Shown here: positions 7,676 through 16,003 of the stretch, one piece after another | Numbering within the stretch: the first letter of the stretch is position 1 | Layout of the letters: every line of letters begins with the position of its first letter | Assembly: GCA_947629385.1 (NCBI GenBank) | Contig: CANRDO010000002.1 | Location: 1-64,000, forward strand | Source of the DNA: an uncultured Lachnospiraceae bacterium | Lineage (GTDB): Bacteria > Bacillota > Clostridia > Lachnospirales > Lachnospiraceae | Reading direction: 5' to 3' | DNA: 64,000 bases | Position numbers and translations under genes: made by a program | The notes under the pieces: generated by a model | What the model was told of the DNA's origin: nothing | Seen by the model: only the letters and a program-made list of their open reading frames with translations | Databases searched by the model: none

Positions 7676-8524
7676 TCAGATCACCTCCGTTCTGTGCCTT
7701 GTCACATGACAGCTGATGTTGATTGCGCAGGGCATGCCCGCGATGTGCGTCGGCATCGTCTCGATGTTGAGTCCGAGCGCCGTCGTCCTGCCGCCGAAGC
7801 CCTGCGGACCGATGCCGAGCCGGTTGATTCTTTCCAGCATTTCATCCTCGAGCTTTGCATAGAACGGATCCGGGTTTCTCGAATCCAGCGGACGCAGCAG
7901 CGCCTTCTTCGCAAGAAGCGCCGCCTTGTCAAACGTTCCCCCGATGCCGACGCCGACCACCATCGGCGGGCAGGGATTCGGCCCCGCCGTCTCCACCGTC
8001 TCCAGAATAAAGTCCTTGATCCCCTGCAGTCCGGCGGACGGCTTGAACATGCGGATCGCACTCATATTTTCGCTGCCGAAGCCCTTCGGGGCAACCGTCA
8101 CTTTGATCTGATCACCCGGCACAATCTCCGTATAGAGCATCGCCGGCGTGTTATCGCCCGTGTTCCCGCGGCGCACCGGATCCCGCACGACCGACTTTCG
8201 CAGATAACCCTTGTCGTAGCCGCGGCGCACGCCCTCATCCACCGCCTCACGCAGATCGCCGCCCGCGATATGCACCTCCTGACCGATTTCAAGAAACACA
8301 CAGGCCATACCGGTATCCTGGCAGATCGGCACCTCCTGCTGCTCTGCGATCTCGTAATTCTCGATGATCTTGTCCAGAACATCCTGCGCAGTCGCCCAAT
8401 CCTCGCATGCCCGACAATCCCTGAGCGCGCACTTCACATCCTCCGGAAGATATTCGTTCGCCTCGATGCACAGCCGTTCCACAACGTCCGTGATCGTCCC
8501 TGCCTGAATCTCTCTCACCGTCAT
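7676..8524 (-). CDS. Class I fumarate hydratase, alpha subunit
   Basis: This 282-residue alpha subunit is expected to hold the [4Fe-4S] cluster of an oxygen-sensitive hydratase. Cysteines in the expected places are visible in VPICQDTGMACVF (near residue 90) and GPNPCPPMVVG (near residue 186), with a GIGGTFDKAA loop after the latter. It is the first gene of a two-gene operon with the beta subunit. The start follows GAGGA. The pair sits between sigF and spoVAA, genes that are often close together in spore formers. Confidence 0.9.
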   Translation of the reverse strand: MTVREIQAGTITDVVERLCIEANEYLPEDVKCALRDCRACEDWATAQDVLDKIIENYEIAEQQEVPICQDTGMACVFLEIGQEVHIAGGDLREAVDEGVRRGYDKGYLRKSVVRDPVRRGNTGDNTPAMLYTEIVPGDQIKVTVAPKGFGSENMSAIRMFKPSAGLQGIKDFILETVETAGPNPCPPMVVGVGIGGTFDKAALLAKKALLRPLDSRNPDPFYAKLEDEMLERINRLGIGPQGFGGRTTALGLNIETMPTHIAGMPCAINISCHVTRHRTEVI

Positions 8525-8604
8525 TCCTCCTCTTTTGCAGCTATTTCTTAATCACAGGCCTCTGCCTGAACATTTATTCACTTTCTTTTTCTGCGATGCA
8601 TCTT

Positions 8605-8633
8605 ATCATACCAAGTACCCGGAGCTCCCGCAA
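8605..8633 (-). promoter_or_regulatory. Promoter candidate of the fumarase operon
   Basis: TTGCGG (8628-8633), 17 bp, TATGAT (8605-8610) on the minus strand, with a TG extending the -10. It lies about 80 bp ahead of the alpha subunit start, in the 198-bp gap after sigF. Confidence 0.5.
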
Positions 8634-8722
8634 GTGCTAATTGTATTTTCTCTCCATATTCTTTCAGGGAGAACAGTTTCTTCGAATATCAGCTTCATGG
8701 CCTTAGCGACAAGCATTCCGGC

Positions 8723-9454
8723 CTACTCCGAGCAATAGCCGCGCAGCTTTTTCAGTATCCTCTTCTCGGCGCGCGACACCTGCACCTGCGTCATCCCGAG
8801 CCGTTCAGCCACCTGCACCTGAGTGCAGTCCTCAAAATATCGCAGCCGGATAATCTCCTGCTCGTCTCCCGACAGAAGCTCTAAAAGTTCCCGAAGCAGC
8901 AGCCGGTTCAGCAGTTCCTCATTGCGGTCCTTCCGATCCGGCAGCCGGTCGCTTAAAAGCACCGGCGTCCCGTCTCCGCTGTAAATCGTCTGACTCAAGG
9001 ATTCCACATCGGACATCGCATCCATCGCAAGCACGAGATCCTCCGCGCTGATTCCGGTCTCCTGCGCGATCTCCTCCATCGTCGGCTCCTTTCCGCTGCG
9101 TTTCTCCAAAGTATCCCTCGCCCGGTATGCTTTGACCGCTGCCTCCTTCAGAATCCGGCTCACCTTGATCATGCCGTCGTCGCGCAGAAAGCGCTTGATC
9201 TCCCCGGTGATCATCGGAACTGCATACGTCGAGAAACGCACCTCGTAGGAGCAATCGAAATTGTCGATTGCCTTCAAAAGTCCGATGCATCCGATCTGCA
9301 CCAGATCCTCCTGCTCACAGCCTCGCCCCTGAAAACGGTGTACCACCGTAAACACAAGGCCCATGTTTTCCTCTACCAATTGTTCTCTGGCTTCTTTATC
9401 CCCCTCGTGAACCCGTTTGATCAACGCAAGGGTATGCTCCATCCGCCAGATCAC
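8723..9454 (-). CDS. sigF: RNA polymerase sigma factor SigF (forespore)
   Basis: This 243-residue sigma-70 family protein has region 2 (EDLVQIGCIGLLKAIDNFD, near residue 50), region 3 and region 4 (QVQVAERLGMTQVQVSRAEK, near residue 215). It is the third gene of a spoIIAA-spoIIAB-sigF operon and overlaps spoIIAB by four bases. SigF is the first forespore-specific sigma factor, held inactive by SpoIIAB until septation. The start used (MIWRMEHTLALI) is set by the overlap; the inner ATG at 9442 is an alternative. Confidence 0.94.
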   Translation of the reverse strand: MIWRMEHTLALIKRVHEGDKEAREQLVEENMGLVFTVVHRFQGRGCEQEDLVQIGCIGLLKAIDNFDCSYEVRFSTYAVPMITGEIKRFLRDDGMIKVSRILKEAAVKAYRARDTLEKRSGKEPTMEEIAQETGISAEDLVLAMDAMSDVESLSQTIYSGDGTPVLLSDRLPDRKDRNEELLNRLLLRELLELLSGDEQEIIRLRYFEDCTQVQVAERLGMTQVQVSRAEKRILKKLRGYCSE

Positions 9455-9990
9455 GACCTTTCCTGTCTGTTTCCGAATCCTTCATCCGGCCGCAACGTCG
9501 ACTGCGCGGCGTAGCCAGCGACCGTGCCGGACCGTTCTTCTTCCTCCGCAACCGAGCACTCCCGTTTTTCCCGCGAGATCCGCTTGCGCATCTTCACACA
9601 GGTTCCACGCCCCGGCTCTGATTCCACCTCAAGCGAATCCATAAACGCCTCCATGAACGCGAAACCCATCCCGGCCCGGTCGCACTCCTCCTTCGTCGTG
9701 TAGAGCGGCTCCATCGCGAGCGCAACATCCGCAATGCCTTTTCCTTCGTCGCGCACCTCTACATACAGCTCCTGACCTTCAAGTCTGCACAGGATCGTGA
9801 CCTTCTCCACCCGCCCCTCATAGCCGTGTATGATTGCGTTCGTGACCGCCTCGGACACAGCAGTCTTGACGTCCGCAACCTCCTCCAGCGTCGGGTTGAG
9901 CTGCGTCAGGAATGCGGCCACCGCCACACGTGCAAAGCCCTCGTTGCACGAACGGCTGTCAAACTCCAGTCTCATCTCATTTTGATGCAT
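9451..9990 (-). CDS. spoIIAB: Anti-sigma F factor SpoIIAB (serine kinase)
   Basis: This GHKL-type kinase shows the N box (EAVTNAIIHGY, near residue 48), the G1 box (DEGKGI, near residue 82) and the G2 box (RAGMGFAFM, near residue 106). It binds SigF and phosphorylates SpoIIAA. At 179 residues it is about 30 longer than the usual form. The extra part is a charged C-terminal tail after residue 140 (KRECSVAEEEERSGT and onward) that has no known counterpart and overlaps the sigF start. Confidence 0.93.
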   Translation of the reverse strand: MHQNEMRLEFDSRSCNEGFARVAVAAFLTQLNPTLEEVADVKTAVSEAVTNAIIHGYEGRVEKVTILCRLEGQELYVEVRDEGKGIADVALAMEPLYTTKEECDRAGMGFAFMEAFMDSLEVESEPGRGTCVKMRKRISREKRECSVAEEEERSGTVAGYAAQSTLRPDEGFGNRQERS

Positions 9991-10028
9991 ATCATGCTCC
10001 CCTTTCTCACATACAATTCAATGCGCCG

Positions 10029-10364
10029 TCAATACAGCTCCGACTGCTGCGGCAGCCCCTCATAGATATCGATCACCTTGTAGATTCCAGACAAGGTCAA
10101 AAGCCTGCGCATCTGCTCTCCGACGCGGATCGCCAGGACATTGCCACCCATAAAGCGCATCATCTTGTACCGCCCTATGATCATTCCTATCCCGGAGCTG
10201 TCCATAAAGCTTGTCCCTCCAAAGTCAAACAACAGGCTGCGGATGTTTCGCGTGCGAATCAAGCGATCCGCCTCCGCCCTGATCTGCTCCGAGCTGTGGT
10301 GATCCAGCTCCGCCGGCAAATGAATCGTCATCACGGTCCCTGCAATTGTAAATATCTGGTTCAT
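10029..10364 (-). CDS. spoIIAA: Anti-sigma F factor antagonist SpoIIAA
   Basis: This 111-residue STAS-domain protein has the phosphorylation loop FMDSSGIGMIIGRY near residue 55; the serine in DSSG is the SpoIIAB target. Dephosphorylated SpoIIAA frees SigF. It is first in the operon, and the ATG follows GAGGAGGTAATAAC. Confidence 0.95.
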   Translation of the reverse strand: MNQIFTIAGTVMTIHLPAELDHHSSEQIRAEADRLIRTRNIRSLLFDFGGTSFMDSSGIGMIIGRYKMMRFMGGNVLAIRVGEQMRRLLTLSGIYKVIDIYEGLPQQSELY

Positions 10365-10458
10365 GTTATTACCTCCTCGCTTCTCTCTATACTCCCCGTC
10401 CTTTTATCTGTCCGTATCCCTCCCTGGTATTCTCCCTTGTATCAAAGAAATCCCCACG

Positions 10459-10540
10459 CAAAAAAGAGACTGCCGCAGAAGCTTCTGCCGCTGTCCACCT
10501 TGCGTATGACAGCACATTTTCTCTTCTGTAACAGTCTCTT
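10459..10540 (-). terminator. Terminator after the TPR protein gene
   Basis: On the minus strand AAGAGACTG (10532-10540) pairs with CAGTCTCTT (10464-10472), followed by a T run. A second internal palindrome, GCAGAAGCTTCTGC, sits at 10474-10487. It separates the TPR gene from the spoIIA operon. Confidence 0.75.
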
Positions 10541-10561
10541 ATTTATGATTCTTTGTATTTT

Positions 10562-12196
10562 CTACATCTGCCCCGGAAGCGGGTTGCCGTAGACGTCATA
10601 CTGAATTCCGGTATTCGGATCCGTCCATGCGGGATAAATACCGCTCGCATAGTCATAGTTCGTCGTACCGCCCGTGTCCTGATCCTGATATATCGTGATA
10701 TCGCCGTCCCCGGCTGTGCCGGCGTTCTGCCCCGTCGTCGCGTCCCCGAGACCGCTCAGATCCTGCGCTCCCGTGTCCTGTCCGCCCGTATAGCCGCCCG
10801 TCGACATGTAGGCGGAGAGTCCATACTGCTGTGCGATGTTGGGATAATACTGCTGGATCTGACCGAAGACACTGTCTGCTTTCGCGGAATCTCCGAGATA
10901 ATAATAGGACATCCCGAGATACAGCAGCGCATCCCCGTGGTTCGCCTGTTTGCGATCCGGGTCAGAGTCGACCGCTTTCTGCAGCTGCTCCGCCGCGGTC
11001 TGATAATTCGGCAGCACATACGCCGACGTCCCGGCATTGTAATACTGTGTGAAGAGGCTGCCCTGGGCTGCGCCCGAGAGCGTATCATACAGCGACTTTG
11101 CATTGCCCTCCAGGCTCGAAGCATCCAGATTCGTAATCATGTTGGCGGCTGTGGAAGCGTCGCCTCCCACATACACCTGCGCGATCGCAAGCAGTTCATC
11201 GTAGCTATCCGCCTTCGCAAGCGCGTCCTCGCGGTCCTTCTGCGCGTCCTCTACCTGCGAGACATATCCGTCAATCTCGTCCTGAAGCTCCTGCACCTTG
11301 ACCGACTCCGTGGCCAGCTTCGTGTTCGCGTCCGTCACCTGCCGATTCGCCTCGTCGTTCACCGACTGCCGATTCGCCGGAACGACAAGAAACCACACGA
11401 TTGCACCGCCGAGCAAAATACCAAGCGCGATATTGATAAACGTCGCAATCCCCGAGCTGTCGCGGAAGGTCGTCGGCTGTATGATCGTCTCCGTGCCGCT
11501 CATATAGCGAAGCGTCCCTGACACATCCTGCTCCGCTTCCTTTTCCTGACGCTTGTGCTTCCACGCGAGATTCGTGCCTCTGCCTGTCGCGTCCTCGATC
11601 TCCTGAAGATACCGCAGCGTCGTCGTGTTCGTTGTGTCAATGTTCGCCGCCTTGCGAAGCAGCCTCCTCGCCCGCTCATACTCCTGGCGCTTCATGTACA
11701 GAAGCGCGAGCAGCTGGTATGCCTTGACAAATTTCGGATTCTGGCTGAGCACCTTCTTGAGCTGGATGATCGCCATATCCTCGTTATCTTCCCTGCAGTA
11801 TGTAATACACTGATTGTACTTACGGATCGTCTGATTGATCGTGTCGAGGCGGTTTTTGTTCGTCTGAAGCTCGTTGAGATAATAATCTGCAAGATTTTCC
11901 GACTGCTGAAGGTTCTTGCTGACTACCCACTCACAGAGAGCCGAGACCGCCTCGCCCGTCTCATAATAGCAAAGACCCAGGAGATTCCTGGCGTCCGTAT
12001 TTTCTTTGTTGAATTTCAAGCTGCGCTGCAGACAGGAGATCGCTCCCTTCATATCCCTGACCCGCGCCTTCTCGAGCCCCTCGTTGTACAAAAGATTGGA
12101 AATCCGGACGATGCGCTTCTGGATCGTGATATCCGCGCCACAGCCCGTGCAGTAATCGATCGCCGCCAGAGGGGTATTGCAGTAAATACACCTCAT
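10562..12196 (-). CDS. Zinc-ribbon, TPR and membrane-anchored protein, function unknown
   Basis: This is a 544-residue protein. A four-cysteine zinc-ribbon-like start (CIYCNTPLAAIDYCTGCG) is followed by TPR-type helices at about residues 35-205 (for example AISCLQRSLKFNKENTDARN). One membrane span lies near residue 252 (NIALGILLGGAIVWFLVV), then a coiled-coil segment at about 275-325, then further TPR-like units at about 375-435. The C-terminal tail is rich in Gly, Thr, Asp and Gln. Orientation is probably cytoplasmic N-terminus and external C-terminus. It lies 3 bp behind a 51-residue gene. The architecture suggests a scaffold in envelope assembly; no function is claimed. Confidence 0.75.
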   Translation of the reverse strand: MRCIYCNTPLAAIDYCTGCGADITIQKRIVRISNLLYNEGLEKARVRDMKGAISCLQRSLKFNKENTDARNLLGLCYYETGEAVSALCEWVVSKNLQQSENLADYYLNELQTNKNRLDTINQTIRKYNQCITYCREDNEDMAIIQLKKVLSQNPKFVKAYQLLALLYMKRQEYERARRLLRKAANIDTTNTTTLRYLQEIEDATGRGTNLAWKHKRQEKEAEQDVSGTLRYMSGTETIIQPTTFRDSSGIATFINIALGILLGGAIVWFLVVPANRQSVNDEANRQVTDANTKLATESVKVQELQDEIDGYVSQVEDAQKDREDALAKADSYDELLAIAQVYVGGDASTAANMITNLDASSLEGNAKSLYDTLSGAAQGSLFTQYYNAGTSAYVLPNYQTAAEQLQKAVDSDPDRKQANHGDALLYLGMSYYYLGDSAKADSVFGQIQQYYPNIAQQYGLSAYMSTGGYTGGQDTGAQDLSGLGDATTGQNAGTAGDGDITIYQDQDTGGTTNYDYASGIYPAWTDPNTGIQYDVYGNPLPGQM

Positions 12197-12199
12197 GGA

Positions 12200-12355
12200 T
12201 CAATTCCCCTGCTTTCTGTTCTTCTTTTCTTCCCTGAGCATCTCCTTCAGGATATCCGTAACGTCGGTCAGATCGCGGCTGTAGATCGCGTCCTCAGCCT
12301 CGTTGACGTCCATGCTGGGATGAAATTTTTTCAGTTCCTCTTCGTAATTAATCAT
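12200..12355 (-). CDS. Small acidic/basic protein of 51 residues
   Basis: An ATG at 12355 follows AGAGGAACAG and opens 51 codons starting MINYEEELKKFHPSMDVNEA, ending in a lysine/arginine-rich tail. The stop lies 3 bp before the start of the TPR protein, and the 3' end supplies its AGGGGA ribosome site. Two predicted helices and the tight spacing support a real gene. No family is recognised; a partner of the TPR protein is inferred from spacing only. Confidence 0.6.
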   Translation of the reverse strand: MINYEEELKKFHPSMDVNEAEDAIYSRDLTDVTDILKEMLREEKKNRKQGN

Positions 12356-12407
12356 CTGTTCCTCTCCTCATCATAAGCGCTTCCCGCGCGATACCATTTG
12401 CGCCCCT

Positions 12408-12462
12408 GCCCTGTCTGTTTACGCCTCCTGCCCTGTCTGTTTACGCTTCCTGCTCTGTCTGT
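12408..12462. repeat. 22-bp tandem duplication over the folC stop codon
   Basis: Two near-identical 22-bp units (from 12408 and 12430) and a third partial one cover the last codons and stop of folC. Because the period is not a multiple of three, each copy places the stop in a different frame. Confidence 0.7.
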
Positions 12463-13802
12463 CCTTCCGACACGAGCAGCTTCTTCAGCTCCCCCACCAG
12501 ATACAGGGAGCCCACGCAGAACAGCATGCTGTCCCCCCTGCGAGCAAGTGCCTCCGCGAACGCCTCCCCCACGTCCGCCTTCGCGACGACCGGAACCTTC
12601 GTATACCTGCAAAACACCTCCGCAAGCGTCTTTGCCGGCACGACACGCGCGCCGCCTACCTGCGTCACCACGACAAACTCCGGCCGCATGTCCTCGCAGA
12701 TCTCCCGGATCATCTTCTCATATTCCTTCTCGACAACCGCCGAAAACAGCAGCGACACCGGCCTCCGCCCACGGACGTCAGCGGCTGTGCGGATAAATTC
12801 GCGGATCCCATCCGCATTGTGCGCCCCGTCCAACACCACACCCGGCAGCACCGTCTCCATCCGGCCCGGCCAGCGCGCCGTGCGTATCCCCTCCGCGATC
12901 GTCTCGTCGGTGATCGTACCGCTTCCCTCTTGGCGGCCGGTCCCGCCGTTTTTCTCTCTCTCCGCAACAACCCGCGCTGCCATAGCTGCAAGCGAGCTGT
13001 TCACGACCTGGTACTCGGCGAGAAACGGGACTGTGATCCGCAGCCTTTTCGCCATATCAGTTTTATCATAACTGCAATCCAGCATAAAATCAATGCTTTT
13101 CTCTGTTTTTGCCAGTATTTCACACATGGAGTCATCATATCGGTACGTCGGCGCATGCATCTTCTCCGCCTGGGCGAGAATCACCTGCTCCGACTCCGGA
13201 TTTCTTCCGTCGTAGACGACGGGAACTCCCTCCTTGATGATCCCGGCCTTTTCCGCCGCGATCTTCGCCACAGTGTCGCCCAGATATTCCATGTGATCGA
13301 GACTGATGCTCGTGAGCACGCAGACAACCGGATGCTCGACAAGATTCGTCGCGTCCAGCCGACCGCCCAGCCCGGTCTCCAGCACGAGATATTCTACTCC
13401 AGCCTCCTCGAACATGAGAAGCCCAGCCGCAAACAAAAGCTCAAAATACGCCGGGTGCGCGAAGCCGTCTTTGATCATCGCGTCAATCTCGCGCTTTACA
13501 CGCACGAACGCGTCCGTGAATGTCTCATGCGACACGGGAACCTGATCCACCTGAAAACGCTCCGTGATCTCGACGAGATGAGGCGAGGTGAACAGCCCCG
13601 TTCTCTTCCCCGCCTTCTGCAGAATCGAGGCGAGAAACGCGCAGACAGAGCCCTTGCCGTTCGTCCCTGCCACATGGATCACTTTCATCCTCCGCTCCGG
13701 ATGTCCAAGCCTGCGAATCAGCTCCGCTGTGTTCTCCGGCTTGTTTTTTTTCGTAAACTTCGGCGTGCTTTCTATGTATTCAACCGCTTCCGTATAGTTC
13801 AT
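12441..13802 (-). CDS. folC: Folylpolyglutamate synthase / dihydrofolate synthase
   Basis: This 453-residue protein adds glutamate to folates (and to dihydropteroate in the bifunctional form). It has the P-loop VAGTNGKGSVCAF near residue 45, SPHLVEITERFQVD near residue 72, and GLGGRLDATN near residue 143. Length fits FolC. It is a single gene on the minus strand. Folate supply links it logically to the 10-formyl-THF-using AICAR transformylase at the left end. Confidence 0.94.
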   Translation of the reverse strand: MNYTEAVEYIESTPKFTKKNKPENTAELIRRLGHPERRMKVIHVAGTNGKGSVCAFLASILQKAGKRTGLFTSPHLVEITERFQVDQVPVSHETFTDAFVRVKREIDAMIKDGFAHPAYFELLFAAGLLMFEEAGVEYLVLETGLGGRLDATNLVEHPVVCVLTSISLDHMEYLGDTVAKIAAEKAGIIKEGVPVVYDGRNPESEQVILAQAEKMHAPTYRYDDSMCEILAKTEKSIDFMLDCSYDKTDMAKRLRITVPFLAEYQVVNSSLAAMAARVVAEREKNGGTGRQEGSGTITDETIAEGIRTARWPGRMETVLPGVVLDGAHNADGIREFIRTAADVRGRRPVSLLFSAVVEKEYEKMIREICEDMRPEFVVVTQVGGARVVPAKTLAEVFCRYTKVPVVAKADVGEAFAEALARRGDSMLFCVGSLYLVGELKKLLVSEGQTEQEA

Positions 13803-13939
13803 GGTATCATCCCCTGCTTTATCCTTTCAATACGCTACCAATATACCACAATCACCCTGTTATTCAAGAAATTTTTTTCGCACAATTCGCTAAAAAGCAT
13901 ATTTTTTCTTAATTTTTCATACTTCCAGACATTGCTCTA

Positions 13940-13968
13940 TAGACACTCAAAATAATCGGTGCTATAAT
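13940..13968 (+). promoter_or_regulatory. Promoter of the secreted protein gene at 14.0 kb
   Basis: TAGACA (13940-13945), 17 bp, TATAAT (13963-13968) on the plus strand, about 55 bp ahead of the ATG at 14023. Confidence 0.65.
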
Positions 13969-14022
13969 AACGACATCTTGTTAAATACTTATCTACATAA
14001 GGGAAAGGAAGGATTTAAACTT

Positions 14023-14985
14023 ATGAAAAAACAGTTTCTTATGGGTCTCGCAGTCGTGGCGGCAGCTTCCATGCTCTGCGGATTCGACAGCGCCGAAACA
14101 CTCGATTCGCTCAGCGAGAAGATGGCTGCTGCAGACGTGGATCTGAAGAGCATGTCCATGAATATGGATCTCAACCTGGACGCAGCGCTCAACATGTCAG
14201 ACGGCACGAACACGACCAATATGCCAATCACCACTGCAGGTTCCATGCAGATAGACTACACGCTGGATCCGATCGCGATGAAGATGGACGGTTCCTTCGA
14301 CGTAGCCGCTCTGTCCGAGGGTCAGACGACGCCGGTCGAGTCCTACATGACGACAGGCGAGGACGGCACCATGACGATATACGTGAAGGATCCGACAAGT
14401 GGCGCCTGGGCCGCACAGTCCGACAGCAGCGGCATCAATATAAAGGAGCTTATGGATTCTGCTACCGGCCAAGCTTTATCCTTCAGCGAGTTGGCTGAAT
14501 GGGGGCTGAATTTCGAGCTCGCTCCCGAGGCAGCCGACGTAGACGGCACCGAGTGCTACCTGCTCAGCGGCAAGATCGATTCCACCACACTGAATACAAT
14601 CCTGCAGAAGGCCTCTGAGACGACAGGGCAGGACCTCACCGCGGATGAGAATGTCAGCATGGTTCTTTCCCTGCTGGACGGCATCGTGCTGAACATCGAA
14701 TATTATATCGACGCTTCTACCTATCTTCCGGCCAAGATGCATATGGATCTCAACGGCAGCGATCTGGGCATGATCAGCTCGCTCGTCAACCAGATGGTGG
14801 CCGGCGCCTCTGCAGAGGGTGCAGCCTCTACTACCGTGGAGCTTGTCCTGAACGACTGCACCATCGATACAACGATGGCCTACAACGGCGTAGACGAGAT
14901 TGTCATTCCTGATGAGGTGCTCGCAGCGCCGAACGCGGATGTCGACGTTTCCTCAATAGCAGACGTTGCTGTGGAAGCCGAGTAA
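14023..14985 (+). CDS. Secreted protein, DUF6612-like
   Basis: This 320-residue protein starts at the ATG at 14023 behind AAGGAAGG. An upstream in-frame ATG at 13978 lacks a ribosome site. A signal peptide (MKKQFLMGLAVVAAASMLCG) carries one cysteine, but residue -1 is Leu, so a lipobox is doubtful. The rest alternates short beta segments rich in Met, Asp and Thr, such as MSMNMDLNLDAALNMSDG near residue 44, resembling LolA/LppX-like folds and the DUF6612 family of Gram-positive bacteria. No catalytic motif is seen. It stands alone between a promoter and a strong terminator. Confidence 0.7.
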   Translation: MKKQFLMGLAVVAAASMLCGFDSAETLDSLSEKMAAADVDLKSMSMNMDLNLDAALNMSDGTNTTNMPITTAGSMQIDYTLDPIAMKMDGSFDVAALSEGQTTPVESYMTTGEDGTMTIYVKDPTSGAWAAQSDSSGINIKELMDSATGQALSFSELAEWGLNFELAPEAADVDGTECYLLSGKIDSTTLNTILQKASETTGQDLTADENVSMVLSLLDGIVLNIEYYIDASTYLPAKMHMDLNGSDLGMISSLVNQMVAGASAEGAASTTVELVLNDCTIDTTMAYNGVDEIVIPDEVLAAPNADVDVSSIADVAVEAE

Positions 14986-15008
14986 AGGATATCATCTCTG
15001 AAATGACC

Positions 15009-15050
15009 AAGGCGCCGACAGGGGTTCATGCCTCTGCGGCGCCTTCTTTA
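15009..15050 (+). terminator. Terminator after the secreted protein gene
   Basis: AAGGCGCCG (15009-15017) pairs with CGGCGCCTT (15037-15045), followed by CTTTA. It is strong and GC-rich and can also act on the opposite strand for the gene at 15.1 kb. Confidence 0.85.
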
Positions 15051-15078
15051 CGTAATGTCTTATCAGATTACATACCAT

Positions 15079-15663
15079 TTATATTTTTCTGATCATCTGA
15101 ACCATTGGCTGTTCGTTATCAGGAATCCGCGCAATCTCATCAAACCCATTTTTTCGATAAAAATCAATGAGTTTGTCGTTATCCCTACATTCAATCATCA
15201 TATACCTGCCTCCTACCGCTTCTACCGCCGTAGAAATAACATCCTGCGCAAAACCAATCAACTGTTCACCCTTGAGAACGGTACGTTCGACACTGGAATT
15301 GCGCGAAAGCTGACCGATCAGGTAACATGGAAAATCTTTTATTTGCTCCCCATGAATTTTCGCGCTGAATCCGTCTATTTCTTTTCTCATATGGTTTGAT
15401 ATAGTTTCGGGTACTGTGAGTATTTTAAGAGCAAGAGAGATATATCCGTATATAATTACTTCCGAAATCCTCTTCGTCAGCAGTTCATCCTGATTGCATA
15501 CCAGATAAGTCCTTGATTTTGAAAGCTTCTCAAATTCTATCGCCCTATTATGTAAAAAGCTCTCGATGTCCTCGTCCTGCACGCAGGAAAAAGAAGACAG
15601 GAATGGCCTAAGCTCCCTGTCTTCTTCCATTTCATTTATCAACGTCTTGAGCGAGATAAGCAC
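15079..15663 (-). CDS. GNAT acetyltransferase, likely toxin of a toxin-antitoxin-like pair
   Basis: This 194-residue protein has a GNAT core in its C-terminal half: LIGQLSRNSS near residue 115, an acetyl-CoA-binding region at about 130-150, and the common C-terminal block FYRKNGFDEI near residue 168. The N-terminal part is helical. It overlaps the preceding small gene by 25 bases, an organisation typical of type II toxin-antitoxin modules with acetyltransferase toxins (TacT/AtaT type). The start is uncertain: a GTG at 15663 with a weak AAGG site, or an ATG at 15630. Confidence 0.7.
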   Translation of the reverse strand: MLISLKTLINEMEEDRELRPFLSSFSCVQDEDIESFLHNRAIEFEKLSKSRTYLVCNQDELLTKRISEVIIYGYISLALKILTVPETISNHMRKEIDGFSAKIHGEQIKDFPCYLIGQLSRNSSVERTVLKGEQLIGFAQDVISTAVEAVGGRYMMIECRDNDKLIDFYRKNGFDEIARIPDNEQPMVQMIRKI

Positions 15664-15821
15664 TGCCTTAATAATTGATCACTCCTCTCACGCTCAGCTG
15701 CCGTATACGGATGTTCGGAGAGCGGCCTGCCCGACGTCTTTTTCGCCATTACATCTGCAAGCTTCTTAATCGACTCAGGATCCGAAATCTCAATCTTACG
15801 CTCAAATGTATTTGTTGCCAT
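15639..15821 (-). CDS. Putative antitoxin of the GNAT pair
   Basis: This is a 60-residue protein with a good ribosome site (GGAGGGAGGAG). The charged N-terminal segment (MATNTFERKIEISDPESIKK) and the overlap with the GNAT gene suit an antitoxin, though no exact family is recognised. The C-terminal part is basic (LLRQCLSRSRR). Confidence 0.6.
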   Translation of the reverse strand: MATNTFERKIEISDPESIKKLADVMAKKTSGRPLSEHPYTAAERERSDQLLRQCLSRSRR

Positions 15822-15906
15822 AACCAGCTCCTCCCTCCTTCAGCCTGCTAAAAACACGTTTTTGTTTTATTATACGCAATATTTCTTTAAAAATCAATTG
15901 AATTTC

Positions 15907-15936
15907 TTGTCAAATGCAATTTGAATGTAGTAGAAT
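15907..15936 (+). promoter_or_regulatory. Promoter candidate of mutS2
   Basis: TTGTCA (15907-15912), 18 bp, TAGAAT (15931-15936), about 65 bp ahead of the mutS2 ATG. Confidence 0.45.
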
Positions 15937-16003
15937 AACTATCAATAGTGTCCTTTTATCATTTAGATTTCCGCAAAAAGATGCAGAGAAACTGGAGAAC
16001 GAT

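Noticed and set aside
8612-8722. A 36-codon minus-strand frame right after sigF (MLVAKAMKLIFEE)
   Set aside because: It has only a weak ribosome site and overlaps the fumarase promoter candidate; conservation cannot be judged here.
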